Assembly: GCF_000718305.1 (NCBI RefSeq)
Contig: NZ_JOFQ01000029.1
Location: 1 to 64,000, forward strand
DNA: 64,000 nucleotides
Source of the DNA: Streptomyces niger
GTDB lineage: Bacteria > Actinomycetota > Actinomycetes > Streptomycetales > Streptomycetaceae
Direction: 5' to 3'
Each line of letters begins with the position of its first letter. The first letter of the stretch is position 1. Position numbers and translations under genes: made by a program. Below the pieces are notes generated by a model. The model had not been told where the DNA came from. It searched no databases and saw only the letters and a program-made list of their open reading frames with translations. Positions 17,186 to 25,421 of this stretch are shown here, piece after piece.

Positions 17186-18751
17186 TCAGTCGTTCAGCAC
17201 CGACATGTTCCAGCCCGCCGTCGGCACCTGGACCAGCCCCCGGTCGTCCGGCAGCGTCTGGACCGTGAAGCCCTGTACGCCGCCGTGCGGCAGCGCGAGG
17301 GTGCGCGCCGCGTAGACCGGCCCGCTGCCCGCCGCCGGCTCCACCGTGAGCGCGTAGGCGCCCTTGAGGCCGCTCGGGCGGGGCGGCTGGACGGCGAGGG
17401 TGCTGCCGCCCTTGACCGTGTAGGTCTTGGTGGCGGTGCTGCCGCCCCCACTGCCCGCCGACGCCGTGACCTTCACCCGCGCGTCCTTGCCCTTCTGCGG
17501 GGCGACGAGCGAGAGCGTGCTGCCCTTGGCGCGGTTGTCGGCCGCGGTGGCGCGCGTGCCGACCGGCTTCGTCGCCGGGATGAACGCCATCTCCTGGCCC
17601 GAGCCCTTGCCGCGGACGACCCGCAGCGCGGCGGCGACCGGCGCCTTCGAGCCCTCGGCCGGGGTGAGGATCAGCGACCCCGCCTCGCCCTTGGTGAGGT
17701 CCTTGAGGTCGACCGCGGTGGTCGACCCGCTCTTCAGATGCAGCGTCTCCAGCCCGGCCGGCACGATCGCGCCGGTGGGCGTGGCCAGCTGCACCTTCAG
17801 GTCGGCGTCGGCCGAGCCGGGCGCCATGGCCACCAGCCGCACCGAGGAGGCGTCGGCCGGGATGCCCGGGAGCACCAGTCCGGAGGTGGCGGAGGCCGGG
17901 TCGGCAGCGGCCGGCAGCCAGTCGCCGCCGAGCTTGTCGTCACCGGCCTGCACGGCGGCGCCGACCCGTCCCTCGCGGGCGGTGACGTGCAGCGTCACGT
18001 TGGCGTCCCGGCTGTCGGAGAGCGTGGAGAGCAGCACGGGGACGCTGGAATGCGGCGGCACCTGGATGTCCTCGCCGGTCGTCCCCTTCAGGGCGCCGTC
18101 CTTGCCGTAGAGCTTCAGGTCGACGACGGCCGCGGTGTCGTCGGGGTTGGTGAGGTGGACGTAGTCCTGGCGGTCGGCCGAGGTGCTCGCGCCGGGGAAC
18201 CAGAAGTCGGTGTCCGGCGCGGTGCAGGCGGTGCCGAGCACGCCGCGGCCGGTGCCCGCGCTGACCTCGGTGGTCTGCTGCACGCTCCAGCCCGGCGCGA
18301 GACCGCCGTCGGCGGTGCCGATGAGGGCCGGCGCGTCGGACCTGTCGGTGGTCTCGGTGACCGGCGTGCCGGGCGCCTTCAGGGGCGCGACGGGCTTGGT
18401 GCCGCTCTCCTGCGAGCTCTTGCCGTCCTTACCGCCCTTGCCGTCCTTTTTGGTCTTTTCGGTCTTTTCGGTCTTGCCCGTGTCGTCCGTGCGGCCGTCC
18501 GCGGCGGCCCGCAGGTCGGCGCTGCCCTTGCCGGTCTTCGCGCCCTTGGGGGTGAAGGCGGTGTACGTGGTCTCGCCGACCTCCGAGGAGGTCGGGGCCG
18601 GGCACATCAGAGAGGAGCGCTGCACGGGCAGCGTGGCGGCCTTCGAGGCGGTGGTGCCCGCGTCGTCCCCGGGGGCCGCGACGGCGGCGACCCCGGTGAC
18701 GGCGGCGAGCGCGGCGACCGCGCCGATCAGGGACATGGTGGTGCGGTTCAC
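17186..18751 (-). CDS. DUF5719 family secreted protein
   Basis: The 521-residue protein has an N-terminal hydrophobic signal or anchor (residues 8-27, SLIGAVAALAAVTGVAAVAAP) and is otherwise extracellular. It is built of beta-rich repeats containing DYVHLTNPDD-like strands, like other DUF5719 proteins. A Lys/Thr/Gly-rich linker of about 40 residues, with KTEKTEKTKKDGKGGKDGK, interrupts the N-terminal part. The GTG start overlaps the stop of the upstream glycosyltransferase in a GTGA, so the two are translationally coupled. This suggests it acts with that glycosyltransferase in envelope assembly. Biochemical function is unknown. Confidence 0.85.
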   Translation of the reverse strand: MNRTTMSLIGAVAALAAVTGVAAVAAPGDDAGTTASKAATLPVQRSSLMCPAPTSSEVGETTYTAFTPKGAKTGKGSADLRAAADGRTDDTGKTEKTEKTKKDGKGGKDGKSSQESGTKPVAPLKAPGTPVTETTDRSDAPALIGTADGGLAPGWSVQQTTEVSAGTGRGVLGTACTAPDTDFWFPGASTSADRQDYVHLTNPDDTAAVVDLKLYGKDGALKGTTGEDIQVPPHSSVPVLLSTLSDSRDANVTLHVTAREGRVGAAVQAGDDKLGGDWLPAAADPASATSGLVLPGIPADASSVRLVAMAPGSADADLKVQLATPTGAIVPAGLETLHLKSGSTTAVDLKDLTKGEAGSLILTPAEGSKAPVAAALRVVRGKGSGQEMAFIPATKPVGTRATAADNRAKGSTLSLVAPQKGKDARVKVTASAGSGGGSTATKTYTVKGGSTLAVQPPRPSGLKGAYALTVEPAAGSGPVYAARTLALPHGGVQGFTVQTLPDDRGLVQVPTAGWNMSVLND

Positions 18752-21700
18752 TGCTGGTCGCTCCCGTCGCGGCGGGGCTCGCGGTACGAGCCGTCGTGCG
18801 TGGTGCCGCCCTCGTCATGGGGCGCCCCGTCGTGCGGCCGGCCGTCGTACGCCGTGCCGTTCCCGTAGGGCTGCTGCTGTCCGTATCCGTACGGGTCGTA
18901 GCCGCCGGCTCCGTAGGCCTGCTGTGCGTACGGGTCGCCCTCGTAGGCGGGCGGGTACTGCTGCCCGTACTGCGCGGCCTGGTACGGGGAAGCGCCCTGA
19001 CCGCCCTGACCGCCCTGGCCGCCCTGCCAGTCCTGGTACGGCGGCTGCTGCGGCATCTCGGGCACGCCCTGCTGCGGAACGCCGTGGGCGGCCGCATAGG
19101 GGTCGGCGGCGTACGGATCGGCGTACGGGGTGCCGTGCCCGGCCGGGGCGTACGGGTCCGCCTGCGGGACGGCGTAGGGGTCGGCCTGCTGAGCGGCCGC
19201 CGCGTACGGGTCGGCCACCGGGTCGGCGCCGTCCCGGGCGCCGGGCACGGTCGCCTCCGCACCGGGCTTCTGCGCCGCCGCCGCTTCCTGCGCGGCGCGC
19301 AGCCTACGGGCGCGGCGCCCCTCGCCCTCCACGGGCTGTGCGGGCACCGCCGCCGCCAGGCCCTCCTCGGGCAGGTCGTCGTCGACGTCGCGGCGGCGGC
19401 CCGGCAGGGCCATGACCACCAGGACCACGGCGAGCAGTCCCTGTGCCGTCATCCAGAGCGTGTGCGTGAGCGGGCCCTCGTGGGTGAGGTCCAGGCGGCC
19501 CCCCGTGGCGGGCAGTTCGAAGCCCTGCGCCCAGCCGTCGACCGTGACCGGCTTCAGCGGCTTGCCGTCGAGGGTGGCCTGCCAGCCGGCGTCGGCGGCG
19601 TCGGCGAGGCGCAGCACGCGCCCGTCGGGGCCGGCGGGCACCTTCGTGTGCGCGTCGACCGGGTCGGCGGCGACCGCGACGGGCGGGGCGGCCGTACCGC
19701 CCTGCGCGCCGTCCTGGGTGCCGTTGACGATGGCGACGCGGGAGACCCGGCGGTCCACCCGCCACAGGGCGCTGCCGTCCTCCTGGCTCATCCGGGTCAG
19801 GCCCGGCGTGGCGTCCAGGACCCGGCCCATCTCGCGCGGGGCGCCGTCCTTGACCAGGACGTAGCGCACGGCGTAGCCGCCGAGCCGGTCGGTCTGGTCG
19901 GCGCCGGAGCCCGCGACGAGGTGCGCGACGACGTCGTTGAGGCGGCTGTCCTCGCCGGCCTCGGCCGCGATGTCGGCGTCGCCCAGGCGCGCGCCGGAGC
20001 CGCGGACCAGGGAGTACGCGACGTGCCCTGCGTCCCCGTCCAGGACGAGGGTGCGGGCGCGGTCCGCGGTGCCGGACTCCTCGGCGACGAACGCCGGGAC
20101 CTGCTCGGGGTTGCGGCGCTCCACCGGCCCGGCGGCGCCGCTGATCATCCAGCTGGCCGCCGCCCACACCGGGGCGAGCGCGGCGGCCAGCGCGATCAGC
20201 ACGGCCACCGGCTGCTTCCAGCCGAAGCCGAGGGCCAGCATGCGGGTGCGGATGCCCTCGGCGCCGATCGCGGCGGCGCAGAGCAGTGCCAGGCCGTAGA
20301 CCAGCGCGGGCGGTCCGGCCCACCCGGAGCCGTTGGCGAGGCCCGCGAAGAGCAGTCCGACCAGGCCCACGGCCCACGCGGTGCGGACCGCGGGCTGCCG
20401 CTCGCCGCGCAGCAGCGCGCCGAGCGCGGCGAGCACGACGCCGAGGAGCAGCACGCTGCCGTATGCCTTGGGGCCGCCGGGGCTGAAGCCGAGCAGCCCC
20501 AGCCAGTCGGCCTGGCCGGGCTTCGAGGCGAGCCCGGCCTCCAGGAAGAAGCGGGAGGGCTCGGTCAGCAGCGACAGCGACCAGGGAGCGAGTACGACCA
20601 TCGGGGAGACGGCGACGGCGAGGAAGCGCAGCAGGTACGCCACGATCCTGTCGCGGTTGCCGTCGAGGAAGCGCAGCACCAGCAGGCCGAGGCCGAGGAG
20701 GACCGCGATCGGCCAGACCACCGGGGTGAAGGCGGTGGTGAAGGTCAGCAGGAGCGCGTACGCCCAGGCGGCGCGGAAGCTGGGCCGCACGCCGGGTTCG
20801 AGCCGCAGTCCGCTCGCGGCGATCGCGGCGCGGGCCATCAGGGGCAGCAGGACCGCGAGGACGGCGGTGCCGATGCGGCCGCCGGCCAGCGCGCCGGTGG
20901 CGGCGGGCAGGAAGGCGTACGCGACGGCGGCCCAGGCGCGCAGCAGACGCGAGGTGACCAGCGGCCGGGAGGCGAAGTACGCGGTCAGGCCGGCCAGCGG
21001 GACGGAGGCGACCAGCAGCAGGGTGACGGCGAAGCCGGTGCTGCCGAAGCAGACGGTGGCCACGAGGGCGACGACCGCGAGGTAGGGCGGCGCCGAGGCG
21101 GTGGAGCCGATGCCGACGTCGTGCCAGCTGTGGAAGTAGCGCGCCCACAGGTCGGAGACGTCGCCGGGCGCGGGCAGCAGGGCGCCGCCGGTCAGCGCGC
21201 CGCCGCCGAGCAGGCCGCGGCAGGCGATCAGGGAGACGAGGAGCAGGACGGCGAAGAGGACGGGCGCGGGCCGCCGCGCCATCCGCTTCAGCCGCGCGAA
21301 CTGCTCGACCTCCAGGAAGTCCGCGTCGTCGCCGCCGGGCCCGGACTCCACGGCGCCGTGCCGGCCGCCGGAGGAGGCTTCGGGGGCCGCTCGGCCGGCG
21401 AAGTTGCTGGCGACCTGTTCGACGGTGGCCCGTACGGTCGCGCCGGGCGGCGGGAAGAGCGCGCGCAGCTCGCTCGCCTCCACCGCGGGCCGGCCGCGTC
21501 TGCGCCGGGCCGCCATGATCTTCCCGGGCCGCAGCAGGACGCCGAAGAGTCCGGCGAGTTCGTCGAGGGCCTGGCCCGGGACCTTGCCGACGAGGTAGGC
21601 GAGGACGCGGAGGAAGGTGCCGAGGACGAGGCGGAGCAGGACGTACGGCAGGATCGCGCCGCGGGAGTTGGCCAGCAGGGTGTAGACGGCGCCGGCTTTG

Positions 21701-22596
21701 TCGACGCGGTGCGGGCCCGCCACCGAGCGGCCCACGCAGTCGATGGGGCGCCGCTCGCGGGACGCCGCCTCGGCGTGCCGCAGGACCGCGTCCGGCGCGA
21801 TGAGCACCTGGTGGCCCGCGGCCTGGGCGCGCCAGCACAGGTCCACGTCGTCGCGCATCAGCGGCAGCCGGCGGTCGAAGCCGCCGAGCTGTTCGTAGAC
21901 GTCGCGGCGGATGAGCATGCCGGCGGTGGAGACGGAGAGGACCGTGCGGACCTGGTCGTGCTGGCCCTGGTCCTGTTCGCGGCGGTCCAGGCCGGTCCAA
22001 CGGCGGCCGGACCGGGCGATGCTGACGCCGGCTTCGAGGAGCTGCCTGCGGTCGTACCAGCTGCGCAGCTTGGGGCCGATGACGGCGGTGGAGGGGCTGG
22101 CGTCGGCGACCCGCAGCAGTTCGGTGAGCGCGTCGGGCGCGGGCGCGCAGTCGTCGTGCAGCAGCCAGAGCCACTGCACGGGCTCGCCGTGCGGCAGCTC
22201 GGGCATGTCGTACGCCTCGTCGTGCCAGGTCCGGGTGACCGGGTCCCAGCCGCTGGGGCGCTTGAGGTAGGGCAGGTCGTCGGGGGTGAGCACCGGTGCG
22301 GTGCGGACGGCTTCGTCGACGGCGGTGCCGAAGCCGGAGCGGCGGGCGAGGTGCAGCACCCGCTCGTCGCCGAGGGCTTCGGTCAGCAGCCGGGCGGAGT
22401 CGTCGGCGCTGCCGGTGTCGGCGCCGATGACGTTCTGCACCGGGCGCTCCTGGCCGAGCAGGCCGGAGAGCGCGTCGGGCAGCCAGCGCGCGCCGTCGTG
22501 CGAGACGATCACGGCGGTGACGACATGCCGCGGGAACTGGGGCGCGGCGGCTTCGTATGAGGCGGCCTGGGCCGCCGACTGGCTGTGCACGGACAT
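18748..22596 (-). CDS. Large membrane glycosyltransferase, family 2
   Basis: The 1282-residue protein starts with a GT2 domain (about residues 25-300). Its nucleotide-sugar site includes AVIVSHDGARWL and the DTGSADDS loop, a metal-binding HDD near residue 150, and MRDDVDLCWR near 245. From about 425 to 790 come many hydrophobic helices. A large extracytoplasmic domain follows, then a final helix near 1055. The last 200 residues are a cytoplasmic low-complexity tail rich in Asp-Pro-Tyr-Ala and Gln. The architecture fits a lipid-linked glycan polymerase or transferase of the actinobacterial envelope; the sugar is unknown. ATG 22596 has GGAGGG 11 bases upstream. Confidence 0.85.
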   Translation of the reverse strand: MSVHSQSAAQAASYEAAAPQFPRHVVTAVIVSHDGARWLPDALSGLLGQERPVQNVIGADTGSADDSARLLTEALGDERVLHLARRSGFGTAVDEAVRTAPVLTPDDLPYLKRPSGWDPVTRTWHDEAYDMPELPHGEPVQWLWLLHDDCAPAPDALTELLRVADASPSTAVIGPKLRSWYDRRQLLEAGVSIARSGRRWTGLDRREQDQGQHDQVRTVLSVSTAGMLIRRDVYEQLGGFDRRLPLMRDDVDLCWRAQAAGHQVLIAPDAVLRHAEAASRERRPIDCVGRSVAGPHRVDKAGAVYTLLANSRGAILPYVLLRLVLGTFLRVLAYLVGKVPGQALDELAGLFGVLLRPGKIMAARRRRGRPAVEASELRALFPPPGATVRATVEQVASNFAGRAAPEASSGGRHGAVESGPGGDDADFLEVEQFARLKRMARRPAPVLFAVLLLVSLIACRGLLGGGALTGGALLPAPGDVSDLWARYFHSWHDVGIGSTASAPPYLAVVALVATVCFGSTGFAVTLLLVASVPLAGLTAYFASRPLVTSRLLRAWAAVAYAFLPAATGALAGGRIGTAVLAVLLPLMARAAIAASGLRLEPGVRPSFRAAWAYALLLTFTTAFTPVVWPIAVLLGLGLLVLRFLDGNRDRIVAYLLRFLAVAVSPMVVLAPWSLSLLTEPSRFFLEAGLASKPGQADWLGLLGFSPGGPKAYGSVLLLGVVLAALGALLRGERQPAVRTAWAVGLVGLLFAGLANGSGWAGPPALVYGLALLCAAAIGAEGIRTRMLALGFGWKQPVAVLIALAAALAPVWAAASWMISGAAGPVERRNPEQVPAFVAEESGTADRARTLVLDGDAGHVAYSLVRGSGARLGDADIAAEAGEDSRLNDVVAHLVAGSGADQTDRLGGYAVRYVLVKDGAPREMGRVLDATPGLTRMSQEDGSALWRVDRRVSRVAIVNGTQDGAQGGTAAPPVAVAADPVDAHTKVPAGPDGRVLRLADAADAGWQATLDGKPLKPVTVDGWAQGFELPATGGRLDLTHEGPLTHTLWMTAQGLLAVVLVVMALPGRRRDVDDDLPEEGLAAAVPAQPVEGEGRRARRLRAAQEAAAAQKPGAEATVPGARDGADPVADPYAAAAQQADPYAVPQADPYAPAGHGTPYADPYAADPYAAAHGVPQQGVPEMPQQPPYQDWQGGQGGQGGQGASPYQAAQYGQQYPPAYEGDPYAQQAYGAGGYDPYGYGQQQPYGNGTAYDGRPHDGAPHDEGGTTHDGSYREPRRDGSDQQ

Positions 22597-22948
22597 CGAG
22601 GTACGGGCCCTCCGGACCCGGGGCTGCCGTCTCCCGCGGCGGGCGGGCCGCTGCGGGTGTGGCCCCCGGAAGACACTGCGATGGACTGCGATGGACGCGC
22701 GCTCACCATGCGGGTGTTGGTGCGTCTCGGACGGAGCCCCACACTAATGGTTCACGCGGGCGCGGCGGCCGGGTCCGTACGCGGCGGTCCGCCGGGCCCG
22801 TACACAGCACTCCGCCCCCGGTGGTGTGCCGGGGGCGGAGCGGGTGCCCGTGATGTTCCTCGATGGCGGGGCCGGTCCGTCGGCCGGTGCCCGTGCGCGG
22901 TGCCGACCGGTACCGGGCGACTGCCGCCCGGGCCGCCGTCGTCGGGCT
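22597..22948. other. Gap between glycosyltransferase and whiB
   Basis: No gene is seen in these 352 bases. They hold the whiB terminator (22810-22840) and the promoter and ribosome-site region of the glycosyltransferase. No other structured element was recognised. Confidence 0.5.
22810..22840 (-). terminator. Terminator downstream of whiB
   Basis: A perfect 12-bp stem (22810-22821 with 22829-22840) has a 7-base loop, about 110 bases past the whiB stop codon. Confidence 0.75.
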
Positions 22949-23212
22949 TCAGACCGCGGCCTTCTTCAGACGGCGCCGCTCGCGCTCGGACAGTCCGCCC
23001 CAGATACCGAAGCGTTCGTCATTGGCAAGCGCGTATTCAAGACATTCGGACCGGACCTCACAGGCGAGGCAGACCTTCTTGGCCTCGCGGGTGGAGCCGC
23101 CCTTCTCCGGGAAGAAGGACTCGGGATCGGTCTGGGCGCACAGTGCGCGCTCCTGCCAGCCGAGCTCCTCGTCCGCCTCCTCGACCAGCAATTCTTCGAA
23201 CAGCTCGGTCAT
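22949..23212 (-). CDS. whiB: Sporulation transcription factor WhiB
   Basis: The 87-residue protein is WhiB, an iron-sulfur cluster protein needed with WhiA for sporulation septation in Streptomyces. Four cluster cysteines are visible: ALCAQTDPESFF, then KKVCLACEVRSECLEY (CxxCxxxxxC). They are followed by the family G[VI]WGG turn, here FGIWGG, and the basic DNA-binding tail ERERRRLKKAAV. The length and tail match WhiB itself rather than other Wbl proteins. I use the ATG giving MTELFEELL; an upstream start would add 34 atypical residues. It has a long upstream region of its own and a downstream terminator, so it is monocistronic. Confidence 0.95.
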   Translation of the reverse strand: MTELFEELLVEEADEELGWQERALCAQTDPESFFPEKGGSTREAKKVCLACEVRSECLEYALANDERFGIWGGLSERERRRLKKAAV

Positions 23213-23278
23213 GTGCGCCCCTCGTCTGTCATTGCGTCCCCGTGATGTTGCCGTTACCGATGACGGCTGAACGACACG

Positions 23279-23314
23279 AGTGAAATTACAAGTGCGTGGA
23301 TCCGGGCCAGTCAA
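23279..23314 (-). promoter_or_regulatory. Candidate whiB promoter with overlapping BldD-like site
   Basis: On the minus strand TTGACT (complement of 23309-23314) and TGTAAT (complement of 23285-23290) are 18 bases apart, a good vegetative-type promoter about 70 bases upstream of the whiB ATG. The -10 is overlapped by AGTGAAATTACA (23279-23290), which partly matches the BldD dyad AGTGA-N-TCACT; whiB is a known BldD target in Streptomyces. A GACAC word at 23273-23277 resembles the WhiA core motif. The promoter match is by eye; the regulator sites are weak. Confidence 0.4.
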
Positions 23315-23670
23315 GCCGAGATCTGCTATTGGGCCCCTTATTCACTCTGCGGAACCAAGGGTGCGCGGTAAGTGTTCATATCGGCTAAAACAAGGACAAA
23401 CATTCGCCTCATACATCCCGCGACCCCCTTCTGCTTCTGAAGGACTCAACGGACGGCAATCACGTTGCACTCCATCACCAGAAGCGGGCTTGATCACATT
23501 CAGATCACGGAACCACAACGGCGTTTGATGTCGTGACTGGTGGGCCACCTCTCCTGACCGTCGGGTGCACAAACCTTTCGCCGGGCACGGTAACCGGATG
23601 AGGTGAAACATTTAGCCCAAACCCGGCAACCAGTTGACACGCGCGCCGAGTACCCGCTCTCCTTGACTCC
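23315..23670. other. Non-coding region between whiB and cysteine dioxygenase leader
   Basis: No gene is seen. The stretch is clearly less GC-rich than its neighbours, with AT-rich words such as GGCTAAAACAAGGACAAACATT and several short dyads, including CTTCTGCTTCTGAAG near 23430. It probably holds control sites for whiB and, toward its right end, the promoter of the cysteine dioxygenase unit: TTGACA at 23634-23639 is a good -35, although the -10 is poor. Confidence 0.35.
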
Positions 23671-23757
23671 ATGCCAGTGATGCCCGCGCCCCGCCTGACC
23701 CGTGCCTACGGGTCCCGCTGCGCTGCCCAGGCTCGCTGTCGCTGTTCCAGCTGTTGA
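23671..23757 (+). CDS. Cysteine-rich leader peptide (putative attenuator uORF)
   Basis: A 28-codon ORF starting at ATG 23671 ends in a run with four cysteines in its last twelve residues, SRCAAQARCRCSSC, immediately before TGA. It lies 152 bases upstream of a cysteine dioxygenase homologue on the same strand. TTGACA at 23634-23639 is about 37 bases before the ATG, so the message may be leaderless, as are the cysteine-rich attenuator uORFs described in mycobacteria. A T5 run follows at 23776-23780, and the dioxygenase ribosome site can pair in a small hairpin (23884-23888 with 23902-23906). It is too short for standard ORF calling. Translation is inferred, not shown. Confidence 0.6.
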   Translation: MPVMPAPRLTRAYGSRCAAQARCRCSSC

Positions 23758-23883
23758 AGCCACTGAGCTCCAGCCTTTTTCTCCCGCACCGCCCCTGAGC
23801 GGCCCGTGGCGCCGTACGCGACGCCGCACTCCGCTCGCCCGGCTCCACGCCGCAGCGCAAGGCCGCAGCACCCTTTCCGTGCT

Positions 23884-23906
23884 CTTCTCCTCCGAGGAAC
23901 CAGAAG
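23884..23906 (+). promoter_or_regulatory. Possible hairpin sequestering the dioxygenase ribosome site
   Basis: CTTCT (23884-23888) can pair with AGAAG (23902-23906), enclosing the GAGGAA ribosome site of the cysteine dioxygenase gene. A neighbouring CCTCC could also pair with GAGG. The fold is short and its stability is not computed. It is noted because a cysteine-rich uORF lies upstream. Confidence 0.3.
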
Positions 23907-23909
23907 TTC

Positions 23910-24419
23910 ATGAACAGCGACAGCGACCTCCAGATCGCAGGCGACATCTTCGAGGTCCCCCACCTCCTCCAGCCCCCGCGCGAACACCCCGCCACCGTGT
24001 CCGAATTCGCCGGGCTGGCCCGGTCGATCGCCGCCGACCGCGACCAGTGGGCGCCCCTCGTCGAGTACGACGCCACCACCCGCTGGTACCACCGGCTGCG
24101 CACGGGGCCGGGCTACGAGGTCTGGCTGCTGAGCTGGCTGCCCGGCCAGGGCAGCGGCCGGCACGACCACGGCCGGTCCTCCGGCGTACTGACCGTCCTG
24201 GAAGGGGAGTTGACCGAACACAGCTCCAGCGGCAGCCGGCTCCTGACCGCCGGCACCCAGCGCGTCTTCGCGCCCGGGTACGTCCACGAAGTCACCAACG
24301 ACACGCTCACCCCGGGCGTCAGCCTGCACGTCTACTTCCCCGGGCTGACGGACATGCCGATGCACCCCAGGGCCCGGCACGAGAGCACACCCGCCGCTCA
24401 GCGGGCGGCCACGCCCTGA
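23910..24419 (+). CDS. Cysteine dioxygenase family protein
   Basis: The 169-residue cupin protein is a bacterial cysteine (thiol) dioxygenase homologue, which would oxidise cysteine to cysteine sulfinate with O2 and ferrous iron. The first cupin motif, SGRHDHGRSSGVLTVLEGEL (about residues 82-101), gives two iron histidines and the Glu/Gly pattern. The second, GYVHEVTN (about 124-131), gives the third histidine. The N-terminal helical segment is typical. Spacing to fbiA is short (about 40 bases), but fbiA may have its own signals. The upstream cysteine-rich ORF supports a cysteine-related substrate. Close relatives use 3-mercaptopropionate, so substrate is not certain. Confidence 0.85.
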   Translation: MNSDSDLQIAGDIFEVPHLLQPPREHPATVSEFAGLARSIAADRDQWAPLVEYDATTRWYHRLRTGPGYEVWLLSWLPGQGSGRHDHGRSSGVLTVLEGELTEHSSSGSRLLTAGTQRVFAPGYVHEVTNDTLTPGVSLHVYFPGLTDMPMHPRARHESTPAAQRAATP

Positions 24420-24461
24420 ACCCCTGATGGACACGGCCCCCGGCTGCGAGAGACTGGCCCC

Positions 24462-25421
24462 ATGCGCATTGTGGTTCTCGCCGGCGGCATCGGCGGCGCC
24501 CGCTTTCTGCGGGGACTGAAGGCAGCGGCTCCGGACGCGGACATCACGGTCATCGGCAACACCGGTGACGACATCCACCTGTTCGGGCTGAAGGTCTGCC
24601 CGGACCTGGACACCGTGATGTACACGCTCGGTGGCGGCATCAACGAGGAACAGGGCTGGGGGCGTTCGGACGAATCCTTCCGCGTCAAGGAGGAGCTGGC
24701 GGCCTACGGCGTCGGACCTGAATGGTTCGGGCTCGGCGACCGGGACTTCGCCACCCACATCGTCCGTACGCAGATGATGAGCGCGGGCTACCCGCTCAGC
24801 GCGGTCACCGAGGCGCTGTGCGACCGCTGGCAGCCGGGCGTGCGTCTGCTCCCGATGACCGACGACCGGGTCGAGACCCACGTCGCCGTCGAGGACGAGA
24901 ACGGCGAGAAGAAAGCCGTGCACTTCCAGGAGTACTGGGTCCGGCTGCGCGCCTCCGTGCCCGCCGAGGCCGTCGTCCCGGTCGGTGCCGAGCAGGCCAA
25001 GCCGGCCCCCGGCGTGCTGGAGGCGATCGCCGCCGCCGACGTCATCCTCTTCCCGCCGTCCAACCCGGTCGTCAGCGTCGGCACGATCCTCGCCGTCCCC
25101 GGCATCCGGGAGGCGATCGCCGAGGCCGGCGCGCCGGTCGTCGGCCTCTCCCCCATCGTCGGCGACGCGCCGGTGCGCGGCATGGCCGACAAGGTGCTGG
25201 CCGCGGTCGGCGTGGAGTCCACCGCCTCGGCCGTCGCCGCCCACTACGGCATGGGGCTGCTGGACGGCTGGCTGGTGGACACCGTCGACGCGGACAAGGT
25301 CGCCGAGGTCGAGGAGGCCGGCATCCGCTGCCGCGCCGTGCCGCTGATGATGACCGACGTCGAGGCGACCGCCGCGATGGCCCGCGAGGCGCTGACGCTG
25401 GCCGAAGAGGTACGGGCGTGA
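24462..25421 (+). CDS. fbiA: F420 biosynthesis phosphotransferase FbiA/CofD
   Basis: The enzyme transfers a phospho-lactyl-type or phosphoenolpyruvyl group from a GDP-linked donor to the deazaflavin Fo, giving (dehydro-)F420-0. The 319-residue protein opens with the family nucleotide-binding loop [15 protein letters not shown]. It has [11 protein letters not shown] near residue 33, the metal/Fo site [11 protein letters not shown] near 90, and [18 protein letters not shown] near 190. The stop codon overlaps the fbiB GTG start (GTGA), the standard fbiAB arrangement in actinobacteria. In these bacteria phosphoenolpyruvate-derived dehydro-F420-0 is the accepted product. Confidence 0.96.
   Translation: MRIVVLAGGIGGARFLRGLKAAAPDADITVIGNTGDDIHLFGLKVCPDLDTVMYTLGGGINEEQGWGRSDESFRVKEELAAYGVGPEWFGLGDRDFATHIVRTQMMSAGYPLSAVTEALCDRWQPGVRLLPMTDDRVETHVAVEDENGEKKAVHFQEYWVRLRASVPAEAVVPVGAEQAKPAPGVLEAIAAADVILFPPSNPVVSVGTILAVPGIREAIAEAGAPVVGLSPIVGDAPVRGMADKVLAAVGVESTASAVAAHYGMGLLDGWLVDTVDADKVAEVEEAGIRCRAVPLMMTDVEATAAMAREALTLAEEVRA

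Noticed and set aside
18796..22560. A 1254-codon plus-strand frame opposite the large glycosyltransferase
   Set aside because: It is the antisense shadow of a well-supported gene, with Gly/Ala/Arg/Gln-dominated composition and no domain pattern.
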